This document shows, in pieces, positions 15,256-24,199 of a DNA stretch of 64,000 nt. The DNA is taken from positions 124,001-188,000 of the forward strand of contig OZ026535.1 in NCBI GenBank assembly GCA_964020105.1, given 5' to 3'. The position numbers and the translations under genes are program-made. Within the stretch, counting starts at the first letter, position 1, and every line of letters starts with the position of its first letter. This DNA is from G964020105 sp964020105. GTDB taxonomy: Bacteria > Pseudomonadota > Alphaproteobacteria > WRAU01 > Hepatincolaceae. The notes beneath the pieces are model-generated. The model had not been told where the DNA came from and made no database searches. It saw nothing but the letters and a program-made list of their open reading frames with translations.

Positions 15256-17987
15256 TGTCACCATCTAGTAAAAATGCTTTTATTACTATAATAATGCTTT
15301 TTAGTTTACTATTGAGGGTTAATTTAACTGCTAAGGAAAAAACAATTGATTTAAGTGAATTAGAGGAAAATATTATTGGGGTTATCACCAAAGGTTATAC
15401 TAGGAACACAACATTCTATGCCTATGTTGATCAAAAAAACGGTGATATATATTTTCCTTTAATGGACTTTATGAATGAACTTGGGGTTGCAATGGAGTGG
15501 CAATCTCTTTATAAGGGTAGTGGGTGGTTTATTAAAAGAGAACATAAGGTTGTTATTGATCTTACAAAAAATTTTGTATTTGTTTCTGGTAAGAGATTTA
15601 CTCTTAGTGCGACAGATATGGCAGAATATCAAGGGGTAATATATTTTAAGGGTGATTTACTAAATAAGTTATTCGATATAAGCACAAATTATGACCCTAA
15701 TAATTTAGAGTTAAATATAAATAGTACATACACTTTGCCCATAGAGGTTGAAGGTAACAAAGATAAAAATCGTGCTAGTGCAGAGAAAAACAAAGAACAT
15801 ATTACCCTTAGTGAGCCAAAAAAATATTATCTAAACAATGATTTTTTTAGTGTTCCAGTACTTGATTTATTATATAACTATGGTTATAGCGTTAGTATCA
15901 ATAATGATAATAAACGTGATAAAAACTCTAGAAATGCTTTGTCATTAAGTTATGGGGGTATAGTTGCTAGCTTAGACTCTAAGATAGTATTAATAAGTGA
16001 AGAAAGGAGGGTTGGTCGTTCTAATGATATTAATATGGTTTTTTCTAAAACCTATCCTTTAGAAAAAAAGTATGGGATAAGTAATTTTTCCTTTGGGGAT
16101 GTGCAGTCTGTTAATTCAATTTTGCTTAGCGATAATAAGTCAGGACGTGGTTTTTTCTTATCTTCAAGCAATACATATCAGACTAATAAAAATAGGACTA
16201 TCACCATAGAGGGAGTGTTAGTTCCAGGGTGGGAGGTAGAGTTATATTATGGTGATCAAATTGTAGGTTTTGTACAAGATAGTAGAGTTAATAATTATAA
16301 GTTTGATAATATATCTGTTAATCCTGGAACTAATACTTTTAAGTTAGTTTTTTATGGCCCCTTTGGTGAAGTACGTGAGGAAGAAAAAACATTTATCATA
16401 GGTGCAACCCCAGTTGCTGCAGGGAAAATTGGATTTGAAGTATCTGCAGTACAACAAAATCGTAAATTTATGGAAACACCAAGTCGTAAAATTCAACACA
16501 GAGCAGAAAACAAAAGTGATTTCTTTGATACTAATATCAATTTGCATTATGGTATTACTGATAATCTTGCCATTACTAATAGTTTATCGCTGCAAGAAAA
16601 TAATTATCTAGAAAAAGAGAAAGCCTTATTTTATGGTGTAGGTGCTACTTATAATTGGAATAAAATAGTTTTTGAAAGTAATATTGCTTTTAAACAGGGA
16701 TATTCTGCTTTGGCTTATCAGAGTTCAGTTTTTGGTAACATAAAATATCTAGGCAATATATATGCAAGCTATTCGGATTTCAATGGCGTAAAATCTGATG
16801 CTTCTTCCCATAATTTGCGTTATATGAAAAATAGCTTAGAGTTACGCTCTAATTCATATATTCCATTAGTGAAATTTAATCTGCCTTTTTATGTAAGCTA
16901 TATTGGCAGAGAGTTTGCTAGCAGTGGGTTATTAAAATCATCTTACCAAAGTGAGTATATTATTAGAACTAATTTCAACTTATTTGCAAAATATTTTATT
17001 ACTTTAGAAGATAGTATTAGTGTAAGAGAATCATATAGAGAAAATTACATTAGAACTTTTTTCAGTACCAGTTATAAATATTTTGGCTTTAGGGGAGATA
17101 GTGAATATATGGTTCTTCCAAGCAGTGAGTTAAGAAAAGCAGGAATGACTTTAGATATTAAGCCATTTGATTCTACTTTTTACACATATATTCAGTATAA
17201 TCGTTATTTCAGAAGAAATGGTAAAGATTACAACTATGTAAGAGCATCTATTGCTAAGGGAACTAAAATAGGTAACTTTGAGCTTTCACTAGGTAATAAT
17301 ATTGAGCGTTCATATGATATAAGCATATCTTATGGGATATCTTTTGGTTATGATTCTATCAACAGAAGATTGCTTACAGAAGGAGAATATACTTTAGCCA
17401 ACAGTGGTAACTTGATTGCAAAAATTTTTATTGATAACAACGCTAATAATAAGCATGATGAAAAAGAACCAATTCTTGAAAATGCTAAGATATCTATTAA
17501 TAAGTTAGATTATAAGAGGGCAACTAATAAAAATGGCTCTATTTATGTAACCAATCAGCAAAAATACGAAAAATTAGATATTACTGTTAATGCAGAATCT
17601 TTAGATAATATGGCACTACATCCTAGATCAACTGAGTATAATATTATATTAAGACCTGGGGTTAATCAGAAACTTTTGATTCCTATGTTGCAAACCGGAG
17701 ATTTAGATGGTGTGGTTTATAGTACAACAAAGGATAGCTATGCTTATTCATTTATAACTTTAATTCCTCTTAATAAAAACAATCCCACTTTAAAGGAGCA
17801 GAGTGACAGGCAGGGGGCTTATTATTTTTCTGCTGTTCCTTATGGAGACTATAAAGTTCTAATACAGGATTTATATTCTAGTAATCAGCCATATGAAGCT
17901 GGAATTATTACTATTAATAATAATATTATCAGTAAAGTTGATAATATTAAAGTTACGACTCCACTTATTAAAAAAGAGAAGCAGTAA
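15255..17987 (+). CDS. Outer-membrane usher-like protein
   Basis: 910 residues with a signal peptide (about 1-25). The N-terminal 170 residues have repeated strand-loop patterns like an usher N-domain (YAYVDQKNGDIYFPLMDFMNELGV). The middle (about 200-730) is rich in alternating strands with aromatic ends, with the segment TITIEGVLVPGWEVELYYGDQ and NTFKLVFYGPFGEVREEEKTF resembling the usher plug and neighbouring strands. Near 735-755 IAKIFIDNNANNKHDEKEP matches the D-x-N-x-N loop of SdrB/CNA-B-like C-terminal domains found in alternative ushers, and GDLDGVVY begins another small domain. Chaperone-coupled gene order supports the usher role strongly. Not a classical FimD; the alternative or archaic class is most likely. 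Confidence 0.78.
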   Translation: MSPSSKNAFITIIMLFSLLLRVNLTAKEKTIDLSELEENIIGVITKGYTRNTTFYAYVDQKNGDIYFPLMDFMNELGVAMEWQSLYKGSGWFIKREHKVVIDLTKNFVFVSGKRFTLSATDMAEYQGVIYFKGDLLNKLFDISTNYDPNNLELNINSTYTLPIEVEGNKDKNRASAEKNKEHITLSEPKKYYLNNDFFSVPVLDLLYNYGYSVSINNDNKRDKNSRNALSLSYGGIVASLDSKIVLISEERRVGRSNDINMVFSKTYPLEKKYGISNFSFGDVQSVNSILLSDNKSGRGFFLSSSNTYQTNKNRTITIEGVLVPGWEVELYYGDQIVGFVQDSRVNNYKFDNISVNPGTNTFKLVFYGPFGEVREEEKTFIIGATPVAAGKIGFEVSAVQQNRKFMETPSRKIQHRAENKSDFFDTNINLHYGITDNLAITNSLSLQENNYLEKEKALFYGVGATYNWNKIVFESNIAFKQGYSALAYQSSVFGNIKYLGNIYASYSDFNGVKSDASSHNLRYMKNSLELRSNSYIPLVKFNLPFYVSYIGREFASSGLLKSSYQSEYIIRTNFNLFAKYFITLEDSISVRESYRENYIRTFFSTSYKYFGFRGDSEYMVLPSSELRKAGMTLDIKPFDSTFYTYIQYNRYFRRNGKDYNYVRASIAKGTKIGNFELSLGNNIERSYDISISYGISFGYDSINRRLLTEGEYTLANSGNLIAKIFIDNNANNKHDEKEPILENAKISINKLDYKRATNKNGSIYVTNQQKYEKLDITVNAESLDNMALHPRSTEYNIILRPGVNQKLLIPMLQTGDLDGVVYSTTKDSYAYSFITLIPLNKNNPTLKEQSDRQGAYYFSAVPYGDYKVLIQDLYSSNQPYEAGIITINNNIISKVDNIKVTTPLIKKEKQ

Positions 17988-18026
17988 TAGTAGCTTAGCA
18001 ATAATGTTATATTAAATTAATACTAT

Positions 18027-18040
18027 ACATGATATCATGT
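18027..18040. promoter_or_regulatory. 14-bp perfect palindrome upstream of ald
   Basis: ACATGATATCATGT is an exact palindrome, directly after a TACTAT box and 32 bases before the ald ribosome-binding site. Its position suits an operator, for example for an Lrp-type regulator of alanine catabolism, but the regulator is not identified. Confidence 0.4.
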
Positions 18041-18072
18041 GTGAACAGTAAAGTTTATCTTGGGGGATGAAA

Positions 18073-19185
18073 ATGAAAATAGCATGTGTAAGAGAGATTA
18101 AGAAGCATGAATATAGAGTTGGGTTAACTCCTGAGGCAGTAAAAGAATATGTTAATCATGGGCATACTGTGTACATTGAAAGTTGTGCTGGAGAGGGGGC
18201 CTCTTTTAGTGATGAGGAGTACAGAAGTGCTGGAGCTATAATTCTTAATACGGCAAGGGAAGCCTGGGATGTCTGCGATATGATGATTAAAGTAAAAGAG
18301 CCTTTACCTGAGGAGTATGAATTTTTTAGGGAAGGATTAATTATATATACATACTTACATCTAGCAGCAGATAGGAATCTTACAGATGCTCTGCTAAAAA
18401 ACAAAGTAAAAGCTGTAGCTTATGAAACAGTACAAGATAAAACAGGCGGATTGCCTTTGTTGCGACCAATGAGTGAAGTTGCAGGAAGGCTTAGTGTACA
18501 AGAAGGTGCAAAATATCTGCAAAAGCAGTTTGGTGGGATGGGATTATTGCTTTCTGGAGTTCCTGGGGTTTCTAAGGCTAATATAATGATACTTGGTGCT
18601 GGTGTTGTTGGCAGTAACGCTTTAAAGACAGCTATTGGGATTGGAGCTAATGTTAGTATATTTGATAATAATATCACTCGGCTTACGTATTTAGATGATT
18701 TATATGGGCAACAGATTCAAACTTTATACAGTACAGCTGGTAATATTGCAAATGCTATTATCTGCGCTGATTTAGTAATTGGTTCAGTATTAACTCCTGG
18801 GGCTTCTGCGCCTAAATTGATTAAGAAAAATTATCTTAGTACTATGAAGAGGGGTAGTGTGATTGTTGATGTTGCTATTGATCAGGGAGGATGTAGTGAA
18901 ACAAGTAAAATTACTTATCATGATAATCCTGTTTATATTATAGATGGAGTTGTCCATTATTGCGTTGCTAATATGCCTGGAGCTGTTCCTAAAACATCGG
19001 CAATTGCGCTTAATAATGCTACATTGGTCTATGGTCTTAAGATTGCTAATAAGGGTCTAGAAAATTTTGCTAAAGAAGATAATGGGATATACTTAGGTAT
19101 AAATTGTTATAATGGTAAATTAACTTGTAAAGCAGTTGCTGATTCTTTTGCTATTCCTTATGTGGATGTGAAGACCTTATTCTAA
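18073..19185 (+). CDS. ald: Alanine dehydrogenase
   Basis: Interconverts L-alanine and pyruvate plus ammonia with NAD+. The 370-residue product shows MKIACVREIKKHEYRVGLTP at the N-terminus, MIKVKEPLPEEY, the catalytic-region segment YTYLHLAADRNLT, RPMSEVAGRLSVQ, the dinucleotide-binding motif ILGAGVVGSNALKTAIGIGA, and the C-terminal NMPGAVPKTSAIALNNATL. Length matches the family. The second ATG (18073) is preferred over 18067 because the GGGGG ribosome-binding site is 6 bases before it. A palindrome upstream may be an operator. It allows alanine taken from a host to feed the TCA cycle, by inference. Confidence 0.95.
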   Translation: MKIACVREIKKHEYRVGLTPEAVKEYVNHGHTVYIESCAGEGASFSDEEYRSAGAIILNTAREAWDVCDMMIKVKEPLPEEYEFFREGLIIYTYLHLAADRNLTDALLKNKVKAVAYETVQDKTGGLPLLRPMSEVAGRLSVQEGAKYLQKQFGGMGLLLSGVPGVSKANIMILGAGVVGSNALKTAIGIGANVSIFDNNITRLTYLDDLYGQQIQTLYSTAGNIANAIICADLVIGSVLTPGASAPKLIKKNYLSTMKRGSVIVDVAIDQGGCSETSKITYHDNPVYIIDGVVHYCVANMPGAVPKTSAIALNNATLVYGLKIANKGLENFAKEDNGIYLGINCYNGKLTCKAVADSFAIPYVDVKTLF

Positions 19186-19258
19186 ATTATTACTTTGTTT
19201 TATAGTATAATTTTGCTTACAATATAAAGATAGTTTATGAACAGTTGGGAGTTTTTAT

Positions 19259-20065
19259 ATGATTACGTTAGCTATTATGTTTCCTAATATTTCTCCTGTG
19301 GCTATTTCTCTTGGAGGAGTTGATATAAGATGGTATTCTTTGGCTTATATTGTTGGGACTATTTTTGCTTTATTTTATATTAAATATCTTAATAGAAATT
19401 CTGGGATTATAGAGGAAGGAGAGAAGAAATCTTTTTATGATGATAGTTTATTTTATATTGTAATAGGAGTGGTTGCTGGGGGTAGGTTAGGTTTTGTATT
19501 ATTTTATGAGTTTTCTTATTTTTTACAACATCCATCTCATATTTTTTTCCTATGGCAAGGAGGAATGTCTTATCATGGCGGGTTGATAGGGGTTTTAATA
19601 GCTTGTTATTTTGTTGGAAGAAAGTATAAAAAACCATTTTTACAAATTGTAGATATAATTGCTCCAGCTGTACCCATTGGAGTATTTTTAGGGAGGATTG
19701 CTAATTTTATCAACGGTGAACTTTACGGTAAGCCAACAGATTTACCTTGGGGTGTTTATTTTCCTAATTCTTTGTTTATTGCTAGACATCCCTCACAACT
19801 GTATGAAGCGTTTTTGGAAGGTATAGTTATTTTCATTATTCTGGCTTTTATGTGGAAGAAAAAAGCATATAAGACTGTAGGATTAGTGTGTTCCACATAT
19901 TCTGTATTATATGGTACTTTCAGAATAATAGTGGAATTTGTAAGGGAGCCAGAAATAGTTTTTTGGGGAATAGTTTCTATGGGGCAATTTTTATCTTTCT
20001 TTATGATTTTGGCAGGATTAATTACAATTTATAATGTTAAAAGAAAAAATACTACAGTTAATTAA
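19259..20065 (+). CDS. lgt: Prolipoprotein diacylglyceryl transferase
   Basis: Transfers diacylglycerol from phosphatidylglycerol to the lipobox cysteine of prolipoproteins in the inner membrane. The 268-residue protein has seven hydrophobic segments, the conserved GRLGFVLFYEFSYFL, WQGGMSYHGGLIG (essential His), GRIANFINGELYGKPTDLPWG (signature) and RHPSQLYEAFLEG. A GGGAG ribosome-binding site precedes the ATG. Its substrates include the three lipoproteins at 44959-46127. The 3' end overlaps midA by 32 bases, an arrangement also seen in other alphaproteobacteria. Confidence 0.96.
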   Translation: MITLAIMFPNISPVAISLGGVDIRWYSLAYIVGTIFALFYIKYLNRNSGIIEEGEKKSFYDDSLFYIVIGVVAGGRLGFVLFYEFSYFLQHPSHIFFLWQGGMSYHGGLIGVLIACYFVGRKYKKPFLQIVDIIAPAVPIGVFLGRIANFINGELYGKPTDLPWGVYFPNSLFIARHPSQLYEAFLEGIVIFIILAFMWKKKAYKTVGLVCSTYSVLYGTFRIIVEFVREPEIVFWGIVSMGQFLSFFMILAGLITIYNVKRKNTTVN

Positions 20066-21131
20066 GCATAGTGGTCCTATAGAATTTGATAGGTTTATGG
20101 CTTTAGCTCTTTTAGATAAAGAGAGCGGTTATTATAAGGTAAAATCACCTTTAGGGAGTAGGGGTGATTTTATAACATCTCCCGAGTTATCACAAGTTTT
20201 TGGTGAATTGATTGGTCTTTGGTTGCTTGATTGTTGGCACAAACTTAAGTCACCTCAAAAGTTTCATTTGGTGGAGATTGGTGCTGGTAGTGGATCCTTA
20301 TTAAGTGATATTTTAAGAGCAACAAAGATGTCTGCTGATTTTCATAGAGCAATGCAAGTAGAAATCATAGAGGTAAATCAGGAACTGAGAAAGTTGCAAC
20401 AACAAAAATTGCATAATTATCAGAATATTTCTTGGGTAGAGAGGGTTGAAGATTTAACAATAAATGCACCTGTTCTAATATATAGTAATGAATTTTTTGA
20501 TGCTTTACCTGTTAAACAGTTTCTTTATGAAAATAATAAGTGGTTTGAACTAGTTGTTGATATTAATCCAAGCAAAGATAAGTTTCAGCTTAGTTATATG
20601 AAAATACAACAAACAAGTCATTTAAAAAGTATAAGGGATGATTATGCTTGCAATAGTAATTATTTCATTTATGAAACTTCTCCGGTTGCCAACAGTATTT
20701 TTTCTTATTTATTGAATCTTATTAAAGAAAATAATGGGTTGATTTTAACAATTGACTATGGTTATAATGCTTTGTCTTTTAGTAACTCAATAAGGGGATT
20801 TAAAAAGCATAAATTGGTTGATATTTTTGAACTTATTAATGAAGTGCCAAATATTGATCTTACTTATAACGTTAATTTTCTAGAACTTATAAATCTTGCA
20901 CAAGCAACAAATATTAGTACATATAAGTTGATAACACAACAATTCTTCTTAGAAAATTTAGGAATAAAAGCAAGAGCTAATGTCTTATTACAAAATATAA
21001 GAAATAAAAAAGAACAGGAAGATTTTTATGAGTGCATAAATATGTTGATATCACCTAAGGAAATGGGAGATAAATACAAAGTTATGCTTGTAAGCAAGGG
21101 TATAAGTTCTCCTGCAGTATTTGTACTGTAA
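20034..21131 (+). CDS. SAM-dependent methyltransferase, MidA/NDUFAF7 family
   Basis: Bacterial homolog of mitochondrial NDUFAF7, which dimethylates an arginine of complex I. The 365 residues start with IKHSGPIEFDRFMALALLDKESGYY, followed by GSRGDFITSPELSQVFGELIGLWLLD, the SAM-binding HLVEIGAGSGSLLSDILRA, and YSNEFFDALPVKQF, all diagnostic of the family (DUF185). ILTIDYGYN is a later core strand. It starts inside the lgt end, so the two genes are co-transcribed. A role in complex I assembly is assumed from the mitochondrial member. Confidence 0.92.
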   Translation: MLKEKILQLIKHSGPIEFDRFMALALLDKESGYYKVKSPLGSRGDFITSPELSQVFGELIGLWLLDCWHKLKSPQKFHLVEIGAGSGSLLSDILRATKMSADFHRAMQVEIIEVNQELRKLQQQKLHNYQNISWVERVEDLTINAPVLIYSNEFFDALPVKQFLYENNKWFELVVDINPSKDKFQLSYMKIQQTSHLKSIRDDYACNSNYFIYETSPVANSIFSYLLNLIKENNGLILTIDYGYNALSFSNSIRGFKKHKLVDIFELINEVPNIDLTYNVNFLELINLAQATNISTYKLITQQFFLENLGIKARANVLLQNIRNKKEQEDFYECINMLISPKEMGDKYKVMLVSKGISSPAVFVL

Positions 21132-21220
21132 TATTTTTAATTTTTAATCGTAAGCTAGTTAACTAATTTTCTTATTTTTTACAATCTTTTATTATAGCAA
21201 ATAAGTATTAAAATCTATCA

Positions 21221-21246
21221 TTTTAGTTATATGCGATAAAAGACGA
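21221..21246 (+). repeat. 26-bp iteron-like repeat, copy 1
   Basis: Begins TTTTAGTTATATGCG and ends AAAAGACGA. It is identical to the copies at 21285-21310 (direct) and 21520-21545 (inverted). Close to a decayed repA, so a plasmid iteron is the simplest reading. Confidence 0.85.
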
Positions 21247-21284
21247 AATTAACAATCTGAGTTGATTCGCATAAAATGATCTCG

Positions 21285-21310
21285 TTTTAGTTATATGCGA
21301 TAAAAGACGA
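21285..21310 (+). repeat. 26-bp iteron-like repeat, copy 2
   Basis: Exact direct copy of the repeat at 21221-21246; the copies are 64 bases apart, about six helical turns. Together with copy 3 it also forms perfect terminal inverted repeats around a 209-base spacer. Confidence 0.85.
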
Positions 21311-21519
21311 AAAAAAAAGTTAGGAGGCCTCTGTTGAATCTATGGGTTGCTTCTAGAGCAACTATAACAAGGCTTAGCGGTCGTGTATTTTGTCATACAA
21401 AATACGTATCCTGCATAGCGTTTTTAGGAATTTGACTCTTTAATCGTGACTAATGAAAACAGGGGAAAGCTTGGTTTTTAGTTTTCATTTATTACGATAA
21501 AAAACGCACAAAAAAAGGA
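21311..21519. other. Structured spacer between inverted repeats
   Basis: No gene. It holds two clear hairpins: GTTGCTTCTAGAGCAAC (about 21341-21360) and GTATTTTG/CAAAATAC (about 21386-21406), and a degenerate fourth repeat at 21476-21507 (TTTTAGTT, then ACGATAAAAAACG). It could be part of a plasmid origin or a small non-autonomous mobile element. Confidence 0.5.
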
Positions 21520-21545
21520 TCGTCTTTTATCGCATATAACTAAAA
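21520..21545 (-). repeat. 26-bp iteron-like repeat, inverted copy 3
   Basis: Exact reverse complement of the repeats at 21221 and 21285. It lies 65 bases before the first small open frame of the replicon remnant. Confidence 0.85.
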
Positions 21546-21609
21546 TCATTGACTTTAATATTGATTAAAAGAAAATATAAAACAGTTCAACAATAAATTG
21601 GAGAATTCT

Positions 21610-21663
21610 ATGGCTAATGAAATTGAAAACAAAGTTGATGATAATACAAGTTATTTCGTTTAA
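21610..21663 (+). CDS. Possible 17-residue leader peptide or gene stump
   Basis: ATG with a TTGGAGAA ribosome-binding site 5 bases upstream opens a 17-codon frame (MANEIENKVDDNTSYFV) that stops 23 bases before the repA remnant. It may be a leader peptide of the replication gene or the truncated start of a lost gene. Evidence is only the ribosome-binding site and position. Confidence 0.25.
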   Translation: MANEIENKVDDNTSYFV

Positions 21664-21686
21664 AAAAAATTATAAGGTTTAAAACA

Positions 21687-22688
21687 ATGGATAAGAAAGA
21701 GAATGATGAATTAAGGCTATTAAAAGAGAAGCAACAAAAGAAGATAGATTCTTATATTGAGAAGCAACAGTTTCGCTCTAATATGCTAGCGGAATTCAAA
21801 CAAGATGAATTAGATTTATCAATAGCCTCAGAGATATCAAATAGGAAGAAAGAAAAGGGATATTTACCTATAGAGTTAGTATTATTAACGTTACCTTACA
21901 AGGATCCGAAAGTTGTTGAATGGAAGAGAGAGAGAGAGAGACTGAAGATAGAAAAATGAAGCTAAGTATAAAATCAGATATTATAACTGATAATAAAGGT
22001 AAGGCATTAAAAGATGAAGAAGGAGAGCCATTGCTGGTAGGAATTCCATATGGAATAATCCCAAGACTTTTACTTTACTATGTTTGTACAGAGGCAAAAA
22101 AGACAGGGTCTCCTGAGGTGCATTTGGGGGAAACTTTTTTAGAAATATATGAAAATGCGTTATATAGGACTAAAAATTCAGATGGAATTCGTGGTAATGA
22201 AATAAGCCGTTTAAAAGAGCAATATGAGAAGTTATTTTCTGCAAGAATTTCCATGGAAAAACAAGAAAAAAGTAATTTAAAGAAAAGCATTGAATATGTA
22301 CATATAGTTGATTTTTTTGAAAAGGATATTGATTCTGCGAAAAAAATTGGCAGAGTACGTTTAAATAAGACCTTTTTTGAATATTTAATGGGTTCTTCAC
22401 GGCACAGTGTTTGATAGTGCTTTAATGCCATATTTAAAAGAAGCGCCAATGCTTTTAGATTTATATATTTATCTAAATTATTACTCTTACTTAAGTAGTA
22501 CATACCAAAAAGATTTTCTGATTAAATATAAAGAGTTGCATACTCAATTTGGTTCACAATCTTCCTTAAAACACTTTAAACAATCGGTTAAGGAAAATGT
22601 AAAGAAACTAGTAAACATTAATCCTAATTTTTTATTGCAATTTAACACTGATATGAAAAACGGAGGAATAATTGTTTCAAAGCGTTAA
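21687..22688 (+). pseudogene. repA: Plasmid replication initiator RepA, broken by two frameshifts
   Basis: Three consecutive pieces reconstruct one RepA-type initiator (family of plasmid-encoded RepA, winged-helix). Piece one (21687-21959) ends LVLLTLPYKDPKVVEW, piece two (21956-22414) has GIPYGIIPRLLLYYVCTEA, HLGETFLEIYENAL and ISRLKEQYEKLFSARISM, piece three (22407-22688) has FDSALMPYLKEAPMLLDLYIYL and SLKHFKQSVKENVKKLV. This order is the normal one. The first break lies in an (AG)8 tract at 21925-21940, and loss of one AG unit would join the frames. The second lies near 22392-22407 and looks like a single-base insertion. Iteron-like repeats stand upstream. Most likely an integrated, decayed plasmid replicon. 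Confidence 0.85.
21925..21940 (+). repeat. (AG)8 microsatellite within repA remnant
   Basis: Sixteen bases of perfect AG dinucleotide repeat, unusual for this genome, exactly where the reading frame of RepA shifts. Removing one unit would fuse piece one and piece two in frame. Confidence 0.9.
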
Positions 22689-22986
22689 GTTATGAGACCA
22701 TATATAAGTTTTCCTCAATGTTTTTGAAGCAGGCTAGAGGTATGAATGTATCACTATATCTATATATAAATTTCAAGAAATAATATTATTATTAATAAAG
22801 TAAAGTTTGCAATTGATGGATATGAGTCTAAGAGGATTAGTTTATTATAATCAATTAGAGTAATGATAAAGGATGCTTAAGATCGTTAGTTTGGTGTACA
22901 TTATCATTTTATAATATAATTAATTTAATCTGGTTATATAACGCTAATATTAAAATAGCCATACCTTATACAAAATAAAAATAGGG
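22689..22986. other. Intergenic region after repA remnant
   Basis: About 300 AT-rich bases with no credible gene. No repeat of the iteron family is seen here, so the right border of the integrated replicon is not defined. Confidence 0.4.
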
Positions 22987-23014
22987 ACAAGTGAAGAGTT
23001 TAGTCTTCACTTGT
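22987..23014 (-). terminator. Terminator of the M20 peptidase pair
   Basis: Perfect 11-bp stem ACAAGTGAAGA / TCTTCACTTGT with a 6-base loop. On the minus strand it is followed by CCCTATTTTTATTTT, and it starts 17 bases after the stop of the M20 gene at 23031. Confidence 0.8.
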
Positions 23015-23030
23015 TTAAATAGCAGGGATA

Positions 23031-24170
23031 TTAAATATTTTGAGTTTGGCGAGTTATTAGATTTAAAAAAATTTTTTCTAACAATTGAACTCTTTTAGGA
23101 ACAGAATCCAAATATAAAAATTCTAAAAGCGGATTATGCATACCATCACCACAAGGACCTAATCCATCGATTGTCGGCACACCAAGATGAGAGCTATAAT
23201 TACCATCAGATCCTCCACCGACAGCAATTACTGTAATGGGGTAATTTATTTCTTTAGCGGTGTCAACAACAAGATTTTCTAGCCACAAAGAATCAGCTTT
23301 ATTATTCATGGGAAATTTATAAGAGTTTTCTTCTAAGGAAATTTTTACATCTTTATTACTAGGATTATCAACATAATATTTGATTGTTTGCATAGTTTCT
23401 TTATAAACACTTTCATCAAAAAATCTAAATTCAAATTTCAAACTTGCATGCTCAGCAACGACATTAGAAGCAGATCCACCAGAAATTAATCCCATATTTG
23501 TAGTTAGAGCATTCTCTGGATTCGCTAATTTACCAATTTTCTGAATAAAATTTGCAAGCTCATCTATTGCAGAATGACCTTTATGAGGAAGAGAGGCATG
23601 GGCAGATTTACCTCTGAATTTGGCAGTTAATACAGATATACCTTTTCTTTTATTTACTATAACGTCTCTGCTATCACAAGGCTCTAACACTAATGCACAC
23701 TTGGCTTTTTTCATGTAAGGTTTCATGTAAGCTTCAGAGTAAATAGAGCTTATTTCTTCATCTGGATTAATTAAAAAACATATGGATAGCTTATCTAAGC
23801 TATCTTTAGTTAGATTGTTAAGTGCATGCAGACCGACCAATAAACCAGATTTCATATCAGTTACTCCAAGACCGTATGCCTTCTCGCCTTCAAGGCGCAT
23901 AGGATAGTCTTTATAGCTAACGTCATTATATACAGTATCGCTATGACCAATAAGAACTACGTCGTAATATGAAGCATCTTTTTTATTTTCAATTACTAAA
24001 AGTGGACCAACCACAGGGGAAATGACGATCTTTTTAGTATGAAAACCGCCATCCTGAAACATTTTTTCTATAACATTAACAACATTTGCCACTCCAGCCG
24101 GATTATAAGTGCCACAATCAATACTTACAAGCTCTTTTAGTTGTGATAAAAATTTATCTTTATTAAACAT
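23031..24170 (-). CDS. M20 family metallopeptidase (carboxypeptidase G2-like), second gene
   Basis: Zinc amidohydrolase of 379 residues. Metal and catalytic residues are in place: IGHSDTVYND (His, Asp), GLGVTDMKSG (bridging Asp), NPDEEISS (catalytic Glu and ligand), LEPCDSRD (ligand position), and DGMHNP near the end (final His). A dimerisation domain lies between about 180 and 295 (GKSAHASLPHKGHSAIDEL). No signal peptide, so probably cytoplasmic. It is a diverged tandem paralog of the next gene, 29 bases away. Substrate unknown; glutamate-terminated peptides or folate-like compounds are possible for this subfamily. Confidence 0.88.
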   Translation of the reverse strand: MFNKDKFLSQLKELVSIDCGTYNPAGVANVVNVIEKMFQDGGFHTKKIVISPVVGPLLVIENKKDASYYDVVLIGHSDTVYNDVSYKDYPMRLEGEKAYGLGVTDMKSGLLVGLHALNNLTKDSLDKLSICFLINPDEEISSIYSEAYMKPYMKKAKCALVLEPCDSRDVIVNKRKGISVLTAKFRGKSAHASLPHKGHSAIDELANFIQKIGKLANPENALTTNMGLISGGSASNVVAEHASLKFEFRFFDESVYKETMQTIKYYVDNPSNKDVKISLEENSYKFPMNNKADSLWLENLVVDTAKEINYPITVIAVGGGSDGNYSSHLGVPTIDGLGPCGDGMHNPLLEFLYLDSVPKRVQLLEKIFLNLITRQTQNI

Positions 24171-24199
24171 AATGCCTATTCCTCAAAATATTTACTTGT

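Noticed and set aside
22078..22503. 141-codon minus-strand frame opposite repA
   Set aside because: Antisense to the RepA remnant; the plus-strand pieces have clear RepA motifs and this frame has none.
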